From: Massospora cicadina
Lineage: Eukaryota; Entomophthoromycota; Entomophthoromycetes; Entomophthorales; Entomophthoraceae
Length of the DNA stretch: 64,000 bases
NCBI GenBank assembly: GCA_022478985.1
Contig: JAKSZP010013549.1
Coordinates: forward strand, 1 to 64,000
Direction of reading: 5' to 3'
The position numbers were made by a program, and so were the translations under genes. Shown one piece after another: positions 34,751 to 46,310 of the stretch. Each line of letters begins with the position of its first letter. The stretch's first letter is position 1. The notes below the pieces were generated by a model. The model worked only from the letters and a program-made list of their open reading frames with translations. It was not told the DNA's origin and searched no databases.

Positions 34751-35566
34751 ATGGGGGCCCCAAGAAGAGGTGGTGGCACCAGAAGTGGAGGAATGGTATC
34801 ACCATGTGTTGATGGTAACGATGGTGAGTTTCTCACTAACATTTGTAATAAGAGAGGTGGTTTGAGTATGTGGTGCAAGGCACATGAAGATGGAGGAGAA
34901 CCATGGAGGATCTACATTTCCAAAAGGTTGGGTGGCATTGCCAATGGAAGCTTTGGAGAAGATTCACCAAGTGGTGTCATGGATTTGTTTTCAGGTGCAG
35001 TTAGCTCATGTGATGGGAGCGGAGACCCCTTTTTTTTACTGCAGATTGCGCAAATTGTGGAGACACTACCCTCAGATCTGGAAGGGTGAGTGCATGAGTT
35101 GATTGAGGAGCAGGGTCGCCTCCTAGGATCCTTGGATGAGTGTGTCAATTGGATTGACCAGGCTGCCTGTCTGGATGAGGCGCAAGATGAGGCGTGGTCA
35201 GCTCTGCTGACAGTGTGTCAGGGGCGATGATTGGTTGAAGAATATGGGCGTATTTTCTGACCATTGTTGAAAGCAGCACGAGTCTTGGATTTGCAACCAT
35301 TGAAAATGTTTTGACAGGGGCTGCAAGCGGATATGTTAGCCACCATGGCGGCTGCTAAAGTTCAGAGTATGTTGGTGGAAGAAATGGCATTAGCGGTGCA
35401 GGTTGAGAAACAATTGGCCTTGGCGTGGAACTGACAGGAAGATTCTATTTCTCTGGAAAGGGGCAAGTTGCCCGCAGTGGCTAGTAGAGGTTGAGGAGGT
35501 TTTCAGGGATCACACAGTAATTTCGGAAATATCCATGGAGGGTTACACCAGTGTAATGGTGAAGAG
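34751..35566 (+). pseudogene. Element B: gag-like region
   Basis: The first frame begins MGAPRRGGGTRSGGM (34751) and runs, with stops at 35087, 35228 and later, through helical segments such as HELIEEQGRLLGSLDE and ADMLATMAAAKVQSMLVEEMAL to the protease. No zinc knuckle was found. The position and helical character fit a Tf1-like Gag. Confidence 0.6.
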
Positions 35567-36077
35567 TTGGGAAGAATAGGAGGTCAGGGACCTGGGAAGA
35601 GTTATAGTCCTAAACCTACCTTACCTGCAAATTTGCAATATGAGAATGATTTAAACATTAAACCTAATTCTTTACTTTATCCTCAGTTATTTATTACAGT
35701 GAAGTTATATTCGCAAGGTCAGATGGAGAAAATGTTGGCCCTGGTGGATACAGGGGCCAAGGAAAACTATGTGGAATTATCCCCAGAAGAACGTTTGAAG
35801 TTGGAAATGCAGAAGGTTCCTGAGGTGGTGTTTGCTGGCGTGTCAAGGAGAGATCCCTTATGGCGTTTGGTGCTTTGAGTAGTTGTTCAGCAGAAACAGT
35901 TTTGGTTCAAAGAGGGCTTCTGTGCAATCAGAAATCTGGACCATCCTGTTGTATTGAGGATGCAATGGTGGCATCACTTCCAGACCCAGGTTGATTTGCA
36001 ACAAAATCCAATTACGTTGAATCTGCAGATGGGGCCTCATATGAGATGGAAGATGGAGGTTAGGAGCGATGTTCTGA
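35567..36077 (+). pseudogene. Element B: protease
   Basis: The active-site strand MLALVDTGAKENYVEL is intact (VDTG at 35744-35755) in frame 35567-35878. After the stop at 35876 the usual second half continues, e.g. WFKEGFCAIRNLDHPVVLRMQWW (35905-35970). Confidence 0.85.
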
Positions 36078-36914
36078 GTGGACGCAGGAATTTTTGTTGG
36101 AATGCAGGATATAGAGTTACCAGCCAGATATAGCGACTTTGTGGGTGTATTTGGTCCTATTGGGAACTCGCCTTTTTCCCCTGTAATTCTTTTTCCTTTT
36201 CATCACAGTTCAATGGAGGGGTCGGAGCTTCCCAGGGGATATCTGGTATACTCTCTTAATGAACGAGCGATTGAAGCGTTGGAGGGCCATGTGAAATCTA
36301 TGTTGTACAAAGGTTTGATCAAACCTTTTAAGTCACCGGTGTTGTCTCTGGTATTACTGGTGTCAAAAGCGAGTGGCGACCTACGCCCATGTGTGGATTT
36401 CCAATGGCTGAACATGGTCTTTGATCCAGATTCATATCCAATGCCTTTATTGGGGGATACTCTCCCAATGGTTACTGGATGCACCATTCTTACAAAGCTT
36501 GACCTCACAGATGCATTCAATCAGGTACCAATGAGACTGGAACACCAGCAATAAACAGCGTTTAAGTGTCAACTGGGGGTATATCAGTATTGCATAATGC
36601 CATTCAATTTTAAAAATGCTCCAGCGGTGTTCTAGTGGGTAATTTGACCATGTCTTTGGAGAGATGATTAGTCAATGCTGTGCCGCCTATATGAATGATA
36701 TCCTAGTGTTTTTATGGTCCCAAGAGGATCATGTCCAAGATTTCTGGGAAGTTCTGGGGCAATTGGCCGAATGAGTCTGAGATTGAAACTTTCCAAGTGT
36801 GAATTTAATCGAATCTCAGTGATGTTTCTAGGCAACGTAGTTTTCCAGAACGGATTAATGGTATTTCTGGATAAACTGCGTGCAGTGCGAGCATGAAAGG
36901 CCCCTACTGACTAA
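36078..36914 (+). pseudogene. Element B: reverse transcriptase
   Basis: Frame 36078-36554 carries YSLNERAIEALEGHVKSMLYKGLIKPFKSP, ASGDLRPCVDFQWLN and TKLDLTDAFNQVPM. The catalytic box reads YMND (36688-36699; first Asp to Asn). SKCEFNRISVMFLGNVVFQNGLM follows. Stops at 36552 and 36631 and a frameshift near 36650 interrupt it. Confidence 0.9.
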
Positions 36915-37500
36915 ATGGGGTGCAGAGTTTTTTTAGGAAATTTGCTCTTCCTTCATCAGTTTGTAAAGAATCTATCCCAAATGGCATTACCTCTCATGTA
37001 TCTAACACAGGATGTCCCATTCATATGGGGAAGGAAAGAGGAGCAAGCAATCGAATTGCTGAAGAATAAGTTACTTTTCAAGCCTGTATTGGCCCATATG
37101 GACCCCAGGAGGACATTCGTGGTGGAAACTGATGCCTCAAATTATGCCATAGGTGCAGTGTTGCTTCAGGAAGGGGAAGACGGTCTGGAACACCCCATGT
37201 GTTACTTTAGCTGCAAAATGCTCCTTACTGAAACTAATTACCTAATATACGATAAGGAACTGCTGGTGGTTATGGTGGCCTTGCAGTAATGGCAGCACCA
37301 CCTGATCTATGCCTGACACCTTTTTGTTATCTACACGGACCATAAAGCGTTGAAATACTATTGTGAACCCAGGAAGATGAACTAGTGGCAGGGCAGATGG
37401 CATGTGGAGCTAGTCCATTACAACCTCTGAGTAGAGTACAGGCCAGAATCATCAAATTTCCTAGCAGACTGGTTGAGTAAAGACAGGGGCTTCATGTATA
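36915..37500 (+). pseudogene. Element B: RNase H
   Basis: Frame 36915-37289 holds the connection (LLFLHQFVKNLSQMALPL) and RNase H with RTFVVETDASNYAIGAVLLQ, HPMCYFSCKML and YDKELLVVM. After a stop, IYTDHKALKYYCEPRKMN (37326-37380) and the end FLADWLSKDRG (about 37460-37490) follow. Well preserved. Confidence 0.92.
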
Positions 37501-37928
37501 AGAAAGAGAAGTGAGGAGTTTAATACAGCCACAATGTTTTGACCAGACCAATTTGTGATGATTGAGAGTGGGGAAAGTGAGTTGGGGGAGGAAGTCCGCC
37601 AGAAGCAAGTAAGGTCGGAATTCAGCCAGTGACTGAAAGCTGAGATGAAGGAGGGATGGCCACACGAGTGGCATAAGGCCTTCATGAAGAGGCGTGGGGT
37701 GTTATACCACAATTCTTGCATATAGGTGCCCAACCCATCGTTACAATGGGAGGTAATATGGTCTCTCATGATCATCCATTGGCAGGTCATCCAGGAGTGG
37801 AGGAGATTGTGGAGTTGGTGTGATGGGACTATTCGTGGCTGGGCCTGCATAGGGATGTCAATAAGTACATGGGGGAATGTCTGGTATGCATGAAAGCGAA
37901 GCCCTCAAGAAAAATGACATTAAGTAAG
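37501..37928 (+). pseudogene. Element B: integrase, 5' part
   Basis: The HHCC zinc-binding domain is visible: HDHPLAGHPGVEEIVELV (37767-37820) and YMGECLVCMKAKPS (37867-37910). The gene is cut at 37928, where the LTR of A begins, and continues at 47485. Confidence 0.9.
37924..37928 (+). other. Target site duplication of element A (left copy)
   Basis: GTAAG here corresponds to GTAAT at 47485-47489, one difference. Counting it once, the integrase frame of B stays open across the junction. Confidence 0.85.
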
Positions 37929-38546
37929 TATTGAGATTTTTACCCATATTCCCAGCCTGATATATTCCCAGGAATCTCTAGGGGATAATTTCCTAAGGCG
38001 AAGTGAATTGGAAATCAGTTAGCCCAAGTTTCAGAGTAACTATGTTCAGGGGACTTTGGTATTATTGCCTAGTTGTATCTGTCAGGGATCAATCTGGATG
38101 AGTACTTAAGATCTTGTCAGGAGGAGTTACCAATAAAATAGGGGAATCTGATAGTGATTAAAATTCAGGTGTACTAATTGGGATCAGTCAGGTTTCATCA
38201 CCAACTGATTGGAAATGAGTATCAAGTTGTGAGGCGAGTGATGCTGCCTGCAACTAACGAATTGATCAGTTGGTGCATGACCTGCCTTAATGGGTAATAA
38301 GTCCCATTACCTAAGCTAGTCGCTAGCCAAATATGGTTGGTTTGCTTGGATTGAGAGGAAAAAGTTAGGGACACATTTTCCGACTCCTTCCATTTAGGTC
38401 TTGAGAATGTCCAATGACAAAATCCTAGCCAGGATGGGGAATACCATCGCTGCTGAGATGAGGATAGGTGATCCAATGGCAACAGCTGCCATTTATCAAA
38501 GAGGTGTCAACTGAGGGTTTGACAACTGTATCACCGCTATAATGCT

Positions 38547-38813
38547 CTAGAATTCACTTCTAATTAAACAGTATTTACAAGAACAGCATTTAGAAAATAA
38601 GTTCTATAGTTTTCATCCAGTATGTAGTTTAAGTAGTAAACTATTATCAGCTTTCCATTGTGCTATCCTTCTTAAGAATATTATTGCTGTGTGCAATAAT
38701 TGGGAGACTCTTAAAGAAAAGAGTAAAGATCTTAGTGGGGATCTAGAGAAGAAGGAGAAACAATTGGGGATTGCTGCCGACTGAGTGTTGGACTGAAGAG
38801 ACTGTCACCAGGG
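38547..38813 (+). repeat. Nearly identical 267 bp block in the 5' LTR of A
   Basis: Compared with 46950-47216 of the 3' LTR there is one difference in 267 bases (38715 A, 47118 G), while the 100 bp on either side differ at roughly one base in eight or more. The edges are sharp. The block includes an open frame (38551-38784). Confidence 0.92.
38551..38784 (+). CDS. Unrecognised 77-codon open frame inside the LTR block of A
   Basis: The frame has no ATG and begins right after a TAG. It starts NSLLIKQYLQEQHLENKF, continues through a stretch with cysteines (PVCSL, FHCAILL, AVCNNW) and ends in a charged helix, WETLKEKSKDLSGDLEKKEK, before TGA. The only base that differs from the 3' LTR copy (46954-47187) is a third-position change, AAA to AAG, keeping lysine. 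It is not in the family of any pol domain here; the charged helix is vaguely like Gag N-termini. It may be a captured exon or Gag fragment, or chance. Translation is unproven. Confidence 0.35.
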   Translation, partial: NSLLIKQYLQEQHLENKFYSFHPVCSLSSKLLSAFHCAILLKNIIAVCNNWETLKEKSKDLSGDLEKKEKQLGIAAD

Positions 38814-39083
38814 TAACTCAGCGAAGATTGGGTGGACAAGAGTAAGGGAAAAAATCCCTAAAAGTACAACTTCACGAGTATTTAATTGGGAATACTGGCT
38901 GAGCTTTGGGATGAGATATAAGAATTCACACTCAATTATGGATAATAGTTGTCATACTATTATCAACCGATAATTTAATATAATATACAGCGCAGACAAA
39001 GTGCACAAGAAACCGAACCTGTGCAGTAAAAAGATTACTATGGTTATTTTCCAATAATAACATCTAAGTAAATTTTTACAAGT

Positions 39084-39102
39084 TGGTGCTCACTACAGGG
39101 GT
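39084..39102 (+). promoter_or_regulatory. Element A: tRNA primer binding site
   Basis: TGGTGCTCACTACAGGGGT, identical to the site of element C, 3 bases after the LTR. Confidence 0.88.
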
Positions 39103-39111
39103 GTAGTTGAG

Positions 39112-40417
39112 TTGAAGAATTTTATAAGAATGTTGTACAAAGACAAGTTACGCAAACTGTGGATGGAGTTAGCCACTGTAAATCAGAATGCCCTAAACTC
39201 AGCGGATCATTGGGAATTTGCAGCCTTGGAAGAACGAGTCGCCAATGTGGAGGAAGGGATAGATAATGTTGCAAGTTCTGGGAACGAGTTACTTGGGAAA
39301 GTAATTTCGTTGAAGAAGAAAGAAGGGGATCTTGTTTAAGGATCTTATACCTGAAAAAGGAGCAAGAAGTGGATTGCATTCATTTAAGAAAATTCAGCGC
39401 AGATATAGAGCAACTGATCAAACAGGTGGAGGAGCTTAAAACTCACATATGCAGTTGTGAGACAGATATGGCAAGCGATGCTGAAGATAAAGTCCTTGAA
39501 TGAGACTTGGGAAGTTGAATACCCCAAGGAACATGCTGCCCACTTTTGCTGCCATTTTGGAGATGACGCCTGAAGTCACTCCTCAAGTGAACCAAGTGGC
39601 CAAACCTAGAGAATTGGCTAGAGATAACTCAGAGGAATTTAAGGCAATGCTAAAATTGCCAACATTTTATCATTATAACGCCCCAGCGTTTTTCTGACTG
39701 TTTGATATGACCTTGTATGGCTACAAGGATCATCAAAAGACGTTGACAGTCATAAATTGCCTAGACACTGAATGTCAGAACTTAGTGTTACCTCACTGGG
39801 AGGGGGACAGCTTGTCATATGCTAATACAAAGGTGGCTATCATTAAGGAAATCATGAGTCCAACGCGCATGTCAAAGCGTAAACAGGAGTTTATGGGAAT
39901 TCAGTTTTATAAAGATGAGTCTCTAGCTAGCTTCACGGATCAGTTTTACCAGGAGTCGCAGATCCTGGTCAGAGCAAAAGTACTAGACAACTTTTATGCC
40001 AGAATAACCTTGCAAGCAGCCCTTTGGCCCTATTGCAATTTGCATTGCATGATGTTTTCCATGTTCACAATGGAAATAACTACCTTGAAAATGGTAGATA
40101 ATTTGAAGATTTTGGGAGCGACATTTGATGCCCCAAAGAGAAGCTTTAAATCCAATCTGGTATGCAATTTGAATCCCATGAAGGGGAGTGAAGGTGCTAA
40201 AGAAACGACCAACTGAACCATGCTGGGAAATAAGCCTGAAGAATTCAGACGGTTGAATAAGAAGGAAAAGGTATGCTATCAGTGTGGTGGGTTGACATTT
40301 CGCCATGCACTGTAAGAAGCTGAAGGATCAGATCAACGTGGTCCGGGTGAAAGAGTCAGCTGCCATCAAGGAATTGGGAAAAGGGCCCGCAGCCTAGAAG
40401 GGGAACAGTCTAAAGCT
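39112..40417 (+). pseudogene. Element A: gag
   Basis: Frames 39112-39339 (coiled coil: AALEERVANVEEGIDNVA), 39500-39697 (ending LPTFYHYNAPAFF, the usual capsid entry) and 39707-40216 (KTLTVINCLDTECQ, FMGIQFYKDESLASFTDQFYQES) give the Gag. A CCHC zinc knuckle CYQCGG..HFAMHC sits at 40274-40313 with a one-base frameshift inside. Stops separate the frames. Confidence 0.86.
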
Positions 40418-41270
40418 GTGGAGAAGCCTGTTCCTCCTGACATCATGACCAAAAAAATTGATATCAGTGATCTGTTTGTGGACAACAATGTACAGGATCA
40501 GTTATATCAAGTGGTCAATTTGGATGTAAATGACGTGACCAGAGCTGGGGTGAAGAGAATCAACCCCAAGTTAATCAAGGTGGTTGCCCAGCCGTACACA
40601 AGACAACTGATGGACAAGATTAGAACTGCCAAGAATCCTGAAGAAATATCTGAAGTCCAATTAGATGAGGCCAATTTGTTGATCCCCCTCAGTCCAATAA
40701 AGGAATAGTTTCCTGATATATTGGCATGAAAGACTCACACCCTCAATCTGTCTAGTAAAGCTGCTATTAACTCAGTAAACACTAAATTAAAATACTCTGA
40801 GTGTACATATATAGACATACAAGTGAATTGAGTGTGGATGAGGGTGAATGTTGACAGTGGAGCACCCATCAATATTGTCTTGACCAAGCTGGTAAAGAGG
40901 ATGAAGATCTTGCCGAACTTGGAATCTAAGAAGGAATATGTGACAACTGGGCCAAATACCACCATCTCTTGTGGAACGTATAGCGCTTTGCCCCTATGCT
41001 TCAGGTTGTTGGTGGTATCTGCGCCAGCAATAGATTTGGCCAACCAAAACTATGACATTCTGATTGGAACATATTTTCTATGCAAGTATGGAGTTAAATG
41101 TAACTTCAAGGATAATATATTGACCATATTGGGTCAGACGTTATCATTAGTATATCAGAAGGATGGTGAAGCTCCGCTGAATAGGAGAAGCAACTTCACC
41201 AATCTAATATACAATGATGGCATTGTCCCAATTCGATACCAATTAGTTGGTAGGAAGTGATAAGAAATGC
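40418..41270 (+). pseudogene. Element A: protease
   Basis: Frame 40418-40708 is a helical linker. Frame 40832-41260 is the retropepsin: VNVDSGAPINIVLTKLVKRM (DSG at 40853-40861), TTGPNTTISCGTYSALPLCF and YDILIGTYFLCKYGVKCNFKDN. Same organisation as in C and D. Confidence 0.88.
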
Positions 41271-41557
41271 TGGCATAAATCCTAGTGAATTGGGGAATTC
41301 CACTGAGGATCAAGAATGAGAAGACCACACCGCTAGGATTGTAGATGATAGTCGACATGGGGTTGACATTGGAGATACCTGAGTTGTTGTATGGGGAGGT
41401 CAGAAGCCCCTGGAGGAAGTCCAGAGTGGAGCATTGGGTGGCTCCTGGGATAATAATGCTGGGCCATGGAGAAATGAGTTCTCATGGTGAACTTAAGTGA
41501 AAAAAACTGATGAAGATTAGGAAGAATTAGATCATCACATTTGTTTATCTGATCCTG
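41271..41557 (+). pseudogene. Element A: dUTPase-like linker
   Basis: In the same place as in C, the translation reads IPLRIKNEKTTPLGL, a stop, MIVDMGLTLEIPELLYGEVRSPWRKS and VAPGIIMLGHGEMSSH. The pattern (basic strand, 'D-M-G-L-x-x-x-I-P-E', 'S-P-W' for the S-R-S motif, a G-I-I turn) is dUTPase-like but weaker than in C, and no motif-3 Asp-Tyr pair is present. Confidence 0.4.
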
Positions 41558-42470
41558 ATGGCCAAATTGAGGATATTCCATGATTTTGGGACTCACAATG
41601 AGATGGGATTACTAGTTGGGGTAACTGAAAGCATCACCCTATTAGTTGATCAAGTGCAACTCGCTGATCTTTCGGAAGGCCAGCAAGAGGAGGTGCTCAA
41701 ATTATTTGGGAAGTATTTGGAAGTGTTCACTCAGGATGACCATGACTTGAGATGCACAAGAGATATGATTCACAAGATTGACACCAGGGAAAATTTGCCG
41801 ATCAGAATGAGACTGATCCAATGATTGAAAGCTGCCAAAGTGGTAGTGGAGGATGAAATCAGCAAACTAGTGAAGCATAAGCTTCTAGCTCCATCTTCAA
41901 GTCCCTGGGCGAGTCCAATTCTAATCATGAAGAAAAAGGATGTTTCCAACCAGGTGGTGATTGACTACCAAAAGCTGAATAAAATTATGAAGAAGGATTT
42001 ATATCCCCTACCAAGGATCAAAAATACGCTAGACCAATTGGGAGAAATGAAGTATTTCTCTGTGATGGATCTGATCTTAGGATATTGGAAAATCGACTTG
42101 CCAAAATAAGACCAGGAAAAATGTGCGATTATTATTGTGCATGGGCTATACCAACTGACGAGGATGCCCCAGGGTCTATGTAATGCGCCTGCAACGTTCC
42201 AGAGGGCCATGGACGCCATACTTAGAGAATTAAAGTTGTCGTGCATCCTGGTATACTTGGATGATATAAATGTGTTCAGTAGGACGTTTACTGATCATCT
42301 ACACCACTTGGAAGAAGTATTCAAGTGACTGTCTGTGGCTAACCAGAAGATTAAGACAAGGAAGTGTCAACTCCTCAAAAAAGAGTTGGAATATCTGGGA
42401 TTCGTGATCAACTCTAGTGGATTGCAGCTGCAATCCTAGAAGATAGAAGCCATAGAATGGATGGCTGTGC
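41558..42470 (+). pseudogene. Element A: reverse transcriptase
   Basis: Frame 41558-41824 is the pre-RT part (EVLKLFGKYLEVFTQDDHDL). RT follows: ISKLVKHKLLAPSSSPWASPILIMKKKD, VVIDYQKLNKIMKKDLYPLPRI, FSVMDLILGYWKIDL, RMPQGLCNAPATFQRAMD, and an intact catalytic box YLDD (42254-42265). Short interruptions by TGA and TAA. Confidence 0.92.
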
Positions 42471-43100
42471 TGAAGAGTGTCGAGACATTAAAGTATTCTG
42501 TGGGATGGTCAGATACTACAGAAGATTTATTTGGGACTTTGCCTAAATAGCCGAGCCCTTATTCCATCTATTGAAGGATCCAAAAAAGATTTGTATGGAA
42601 TGAAAAAGCCAAGGAATCCTTCAATGAGCTATGCCAGTATTTAATAGATTCTCCAATTTTGAAATGTCCAAATTTTGATTGAGAGTTTATTATACAAACT
42701 GATTCTTCATTGACAGCGATTGGCGCCATACTAAGCCAAGTAGATGAAATTGGGGAAGAACATCTGGTGGCGTATGTGAGATGGACACTCTCAGCCGCTA
42801 ATAGAACTAACTGTAACTGAAGTGAATGCCTTGCGGTCATCTGCGCATGTAAGCAGTTTTTGGTGTACATCCATGGAACGCACTTCAAAGTGGTGATGGA
42901 CCACTCTTCGTTACTTTGGCTTCACAATTTGAGAGAGCCAGAAGGATGACTGGCTCAATGGGCACTTAAGCTACAGGCTTATGATTACAAGATTGTCCAC
43001 CAAGTGAGGGCTTCTCACCAGAATGCGGATGGCTTATCACAGTTACCAATGTTCCAGATGGTATACCTGCAGGCGGATGAGCTGTTCTAGAGAATGGTCG
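42471..43100 (+). pseudogene. Element A: RNase H
   Basis: Readable motifs: EFIIQTDSSLTAIGAILSQ (42683-42740), TLSAANRTN, and after interruptions HFKVVMDHSSLLWLHNLREPEG, AQWALKLQAYDYKIVHQVR and the end NADGLSQLP (43020-43050). Confidence 0.9.
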
Positions 43101-44310
43101 ATGGATAAATTGGGAATGAGCCCTGAGAAATCCAAGGTGTGCTTCAGAAAGCGATGGAAAACACCAAGACCATGGATAGAAAAGTGTTTAAGACGATTAA
43201 TGGGAAGCGGTTATTATTTACAAAGCCATCAGAAAGAGCAGCTATCATTTTCAGCTCATAAGTTGTTAGGCATGGAGGCGTGAGAAAAACAACCAATCAT
43301 ATTTATCAGTACTACTACTGGGAGTCCATCAACTACAATGTCATGGACTATCTAGCTTGTTGTGTGGAGTGCCAGCTGCACAAACCACATAAGAATACAA
43401 CTGGATACTGACTGGTCCGCCCTGGATTTGCCTGGCATATGATTATCATTAATGTGATGGGACCGCTGATGATTAGCAAAGGGGGAGCCAAGTACATCAT
43501 AGTTGCCATCAACCATCTGACAAGATGGGCCAAGATTAAGGCTCTAATGAAATTATACACTACCAGCACCACGAGGTTCATCTTGGATCAAGTAGTATAT
43601 CAGAATGGATGTCTGAAGGTCCTGCTTAGTGATAATGGGACAAACTTCACGTCACATGTGATCCCGCAATTTTATGAGATAATGGGGATCAGAGTAGTCA
43701 TGTCAGTACTCTACCAGCTGGAGATGAACAGACTGGTAGAATAAGTAAATGGACACTGGCCATGATGCTGAGGAAGCTGGTTGCAGGAAGAACTTCCATG
43801 TGGGGAACATACCTGAGTTCAGTGATGTTTGCATACAATATCAGTCATCATACAGCAATGGGAAAAATGCCGTTTGAGTTGTTGTATGGGAGGAAGGCCA
43901 TGTTACCACCAATTTTATACTTGGTGGTGGAACCAACTTCAGGGATGAGTGCCAAGCAGTACTTGGACTGACTGAAAAGTATTCTGATTGGTATGCAATT
44001 GCAAGCATTTTATACTATGTTGAAGAAAAGGATAGAGTGAAATTGATGGATGATAAGAACTGCTGGCCTTAACAGAATATTGAATAGGTGACAGAGTTGC
44101 CTATTGTGATATGCATGGTTTCAAAGAAGAAAAAAAGATGCAATATGGTTGGGTCCATTTGAGGTTATTGCTAAGATGGTGACTGATGCTTACTCCAACA
44201 AGAATCTCTTGGATGAAAGAGTTGTTTATCAAGTCCAAGCTAAGTATCTGAAGCGATGGATTGATGAAAAAATTAAAAGAATTCCAAAAAGACTGATGAA
44301 CCATTAAGTT
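43101..44310 (+). pseudogene. Element A: integrase
   Basis: Zinc finger end DYLACCVECQLHKPHKN (43348-43398); core IIINVMGPLMISKGGAKYIIVAINHLTRWAK (43441-43533), in which the first catalytic Asp is Asn (43451-43453); VLLSDNGTNFTSHVIPQFYE (second Asp); NRLVE region (Glu), then AYNISHHTAMGKMPFELLYGRKA (43831-43900). A tail with GPFEVIAKM-like remains follows. No chromodomain seen. Confidence 0.9.
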
Positions 44311-44340
44311 GGTCATGTCCTGATGATTAGGTCAAGTCTG

Positions 44341-44468
44341 AAAAAAGGACCTCTGAACCAATTTAGATGTTAAGTCCAAAAAAGGACCTCTGAACCATAG
44401 AAAACTGGCAGGTTCAAGTACACAGGACCTAGTTTGAGGGGAAAATAAAAAGATGGATCTCTGAACCA
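44341..44468 (+). repeat. Short direct repeats after the integrase of A
   Basis: AAAAAAGGACCTCTGAACCA occurs at 44341-44360 and 44378-44397; a third copy with GATC for GACC lies at about 44449-44468. Confidence 0.7.
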
Positions 44469-44899
44469 AAACAAGGTCAAGTCCCATGGAAAAAGGAAGA
44501 ATTAAAAAAATAGATAAAAGATATTGGAAAAAGTATGATAAACTGCATAGAAAAACCAATATATTTTTATGATTTTTATTTTTATTAATTGTCCTTGATA
44601 CGGGGATGATTCTGCCTATGTTGCCTCTTGGGGGAGGGAGGATGGATCGTGGTAGGAAAGAACAGCCCATCAAATTTGATGTGAGATTGGACGCTAGTGA
44701 GGGCTAGACCTACACAAAACCACATTGTTTGAGTAGATGAATTTCAATGCAAGAAAGCAACTAGGGGAAGGGAAATTTAAATGTCAGAAGAAGCCAATCG
44801 TGAAATTCTGGAGCAGGGAGGAAAGCAACAGTATAAGAAGAAAGTTGGCAAATAACCCCAAGTAATCCCAATATGATACTGGAGCTGAAGTTTAGTCTT

Positions 44900-45579
44900 G
44901 AGTGCCTGACGACAGGATTCATCAAGAACTCCGGACATATGGTCTGGCAGCGAACAAGGGATGCTTGATGGGGATTGTCAAATCATGCCCCCTACTAAAG
45001 CCATCAGCGGAAGATACCGGTGGGAAGTGCTGGCAAAGAGATAGTCATGCAAGGAGTGAATGGCATCTTGCAAGCGATTAATATGGGCTTCTCAGAAGCT
45101 GAAGCTGAATGAATAGTAAAACCTGGGAGAGGCTGGAAGCTTTGTGAACCAAATTCAAAGAACTTGGCCAGAAAAGCAAAGAGCATAAGCAGCGGTATCC
45201 CAATCTAGGATGTTATCATGATCAGAGGGATTCAGCGCTAGGAACAAAGCCTCAGTGACTTGGGCCCAGAGTTCAGCATAGGGGAGCTCGAAATGAGTAA
45301 TGTTACAAAAGGTGAGCTTGGTATACAAAACATTGGTTCTGTAAATTGTCTGAGTCAGAAGAGGAACTCAGGAAGCAGGTCTGACACAGCAAGAAAAGAT
45401 CGATCAAGAGTAAATGGCATAATCTCTGGAGCATCCACAATGAGGGTTGGTGCATCAGCAAAAGGAACCAAATCCAGGAGAGTTTTGAAATCTAACTCTG
45501 GAATTGATGATAGAGGAAGAATTGGCCAAGCCTTATTTGAAATGATCGCAAGCCTGGTTTCAGAGTAATTGGTTACCAT
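44900..45579 (-). pseudogene. Element A: possible antisense gene, unrecognised
   Basis: The minus-strand frame 45579-45358 (74 codons: ETRLAIISNKAWPILPLSS, then DAPTLIVDAPEIMPF) is followed, after a +1 shift, by an open stretch with ITHFELPYAELWAQVTEALF and NPSDHDNILDWDTAAYALCF, and then EAHINRLQDAIHSLHDYLF. The composition is protein-like but I do not recognise the family. Decay and chance are the alternatives. Confidence 0.3.
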
Positions 45580-46310
45580 TTCTTGTAATTTGATGGAAGG
45601 ACTAGCTGCTGGTGCCAGACTAGGCGTATGAGTCCTGGAAGGACCGTAGAAGAGGTTCTGTCATGCATCCTGACTCATCTGCTGGAAGAGCTGGAGGTCT
45701 TGATCAGAAAAACTATTTAGAAGCTGCTGGTATTGTGACTCAAAATTTGATATATGAGCTGGATGAAGGGGGATGTCAGACTTAAATGGAAGTCAACATT
45801 ATGCACTCTACAATCCATAAAACTCCAAACTAAGTAAAATTAATCTCAAAATTAATGGGATAAGCTCTCCAAGAGAAGAATTAGGAATGATTTGAGCCAA
45901 GAGGTTATGAGAGAAATAATGAGGGCAAATATAAATAAGTATTCTTAATTGAACCACAAAATGAACATCAATGGCAAGAGTCTCCTTTATAGGACAAGGA
46001 GAAAATCAGGAAATCAAGGACGCCGGACCAAGAATCCTGAATATGACAGCGGATCATATGCCATGATGGGGGAAACTGGATCCTGGGATTAATATCGTCA
46101 TGAGTAAATCAATCAGCCCAGCACAACAGTGGATCGTGTGGATCATGCTCTGAGTAGGTGTTAGTGAGTAGTAAGAGGAAGAGCGCCACATGCTGAAGGT
46201 CGTCCCAAGCTGCGTTGAGTATTTATGATCATACTCCACTTGAGCCAATGAAGTATTTGACCGAGTGTCTGAAGCAGTGTTTTCATGCCCCAGTCCTTTT
46301 CTCGCTGGAG

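Larger units (their letters stand above)
37929..39080 (+). repeat. Element A: 5' LTR
   Basis: Begins TATTGAGATTTTTAC (TGTTGTGATTTTTGC in the 3' copy) and ends AATTTTTACA. Aligned along its full length with 46332-47484. Identity is mixed: many differences on both sides of a nearly identical block (38547-38813). Confidence 0.93.

Noticed and set aside
35567..35700. Possible host gene in one of the longer open frames
   Set aside because: Each long frame in the window was traced to a retroelement domain, an LTR or a shadow frame; no host gene is supported.
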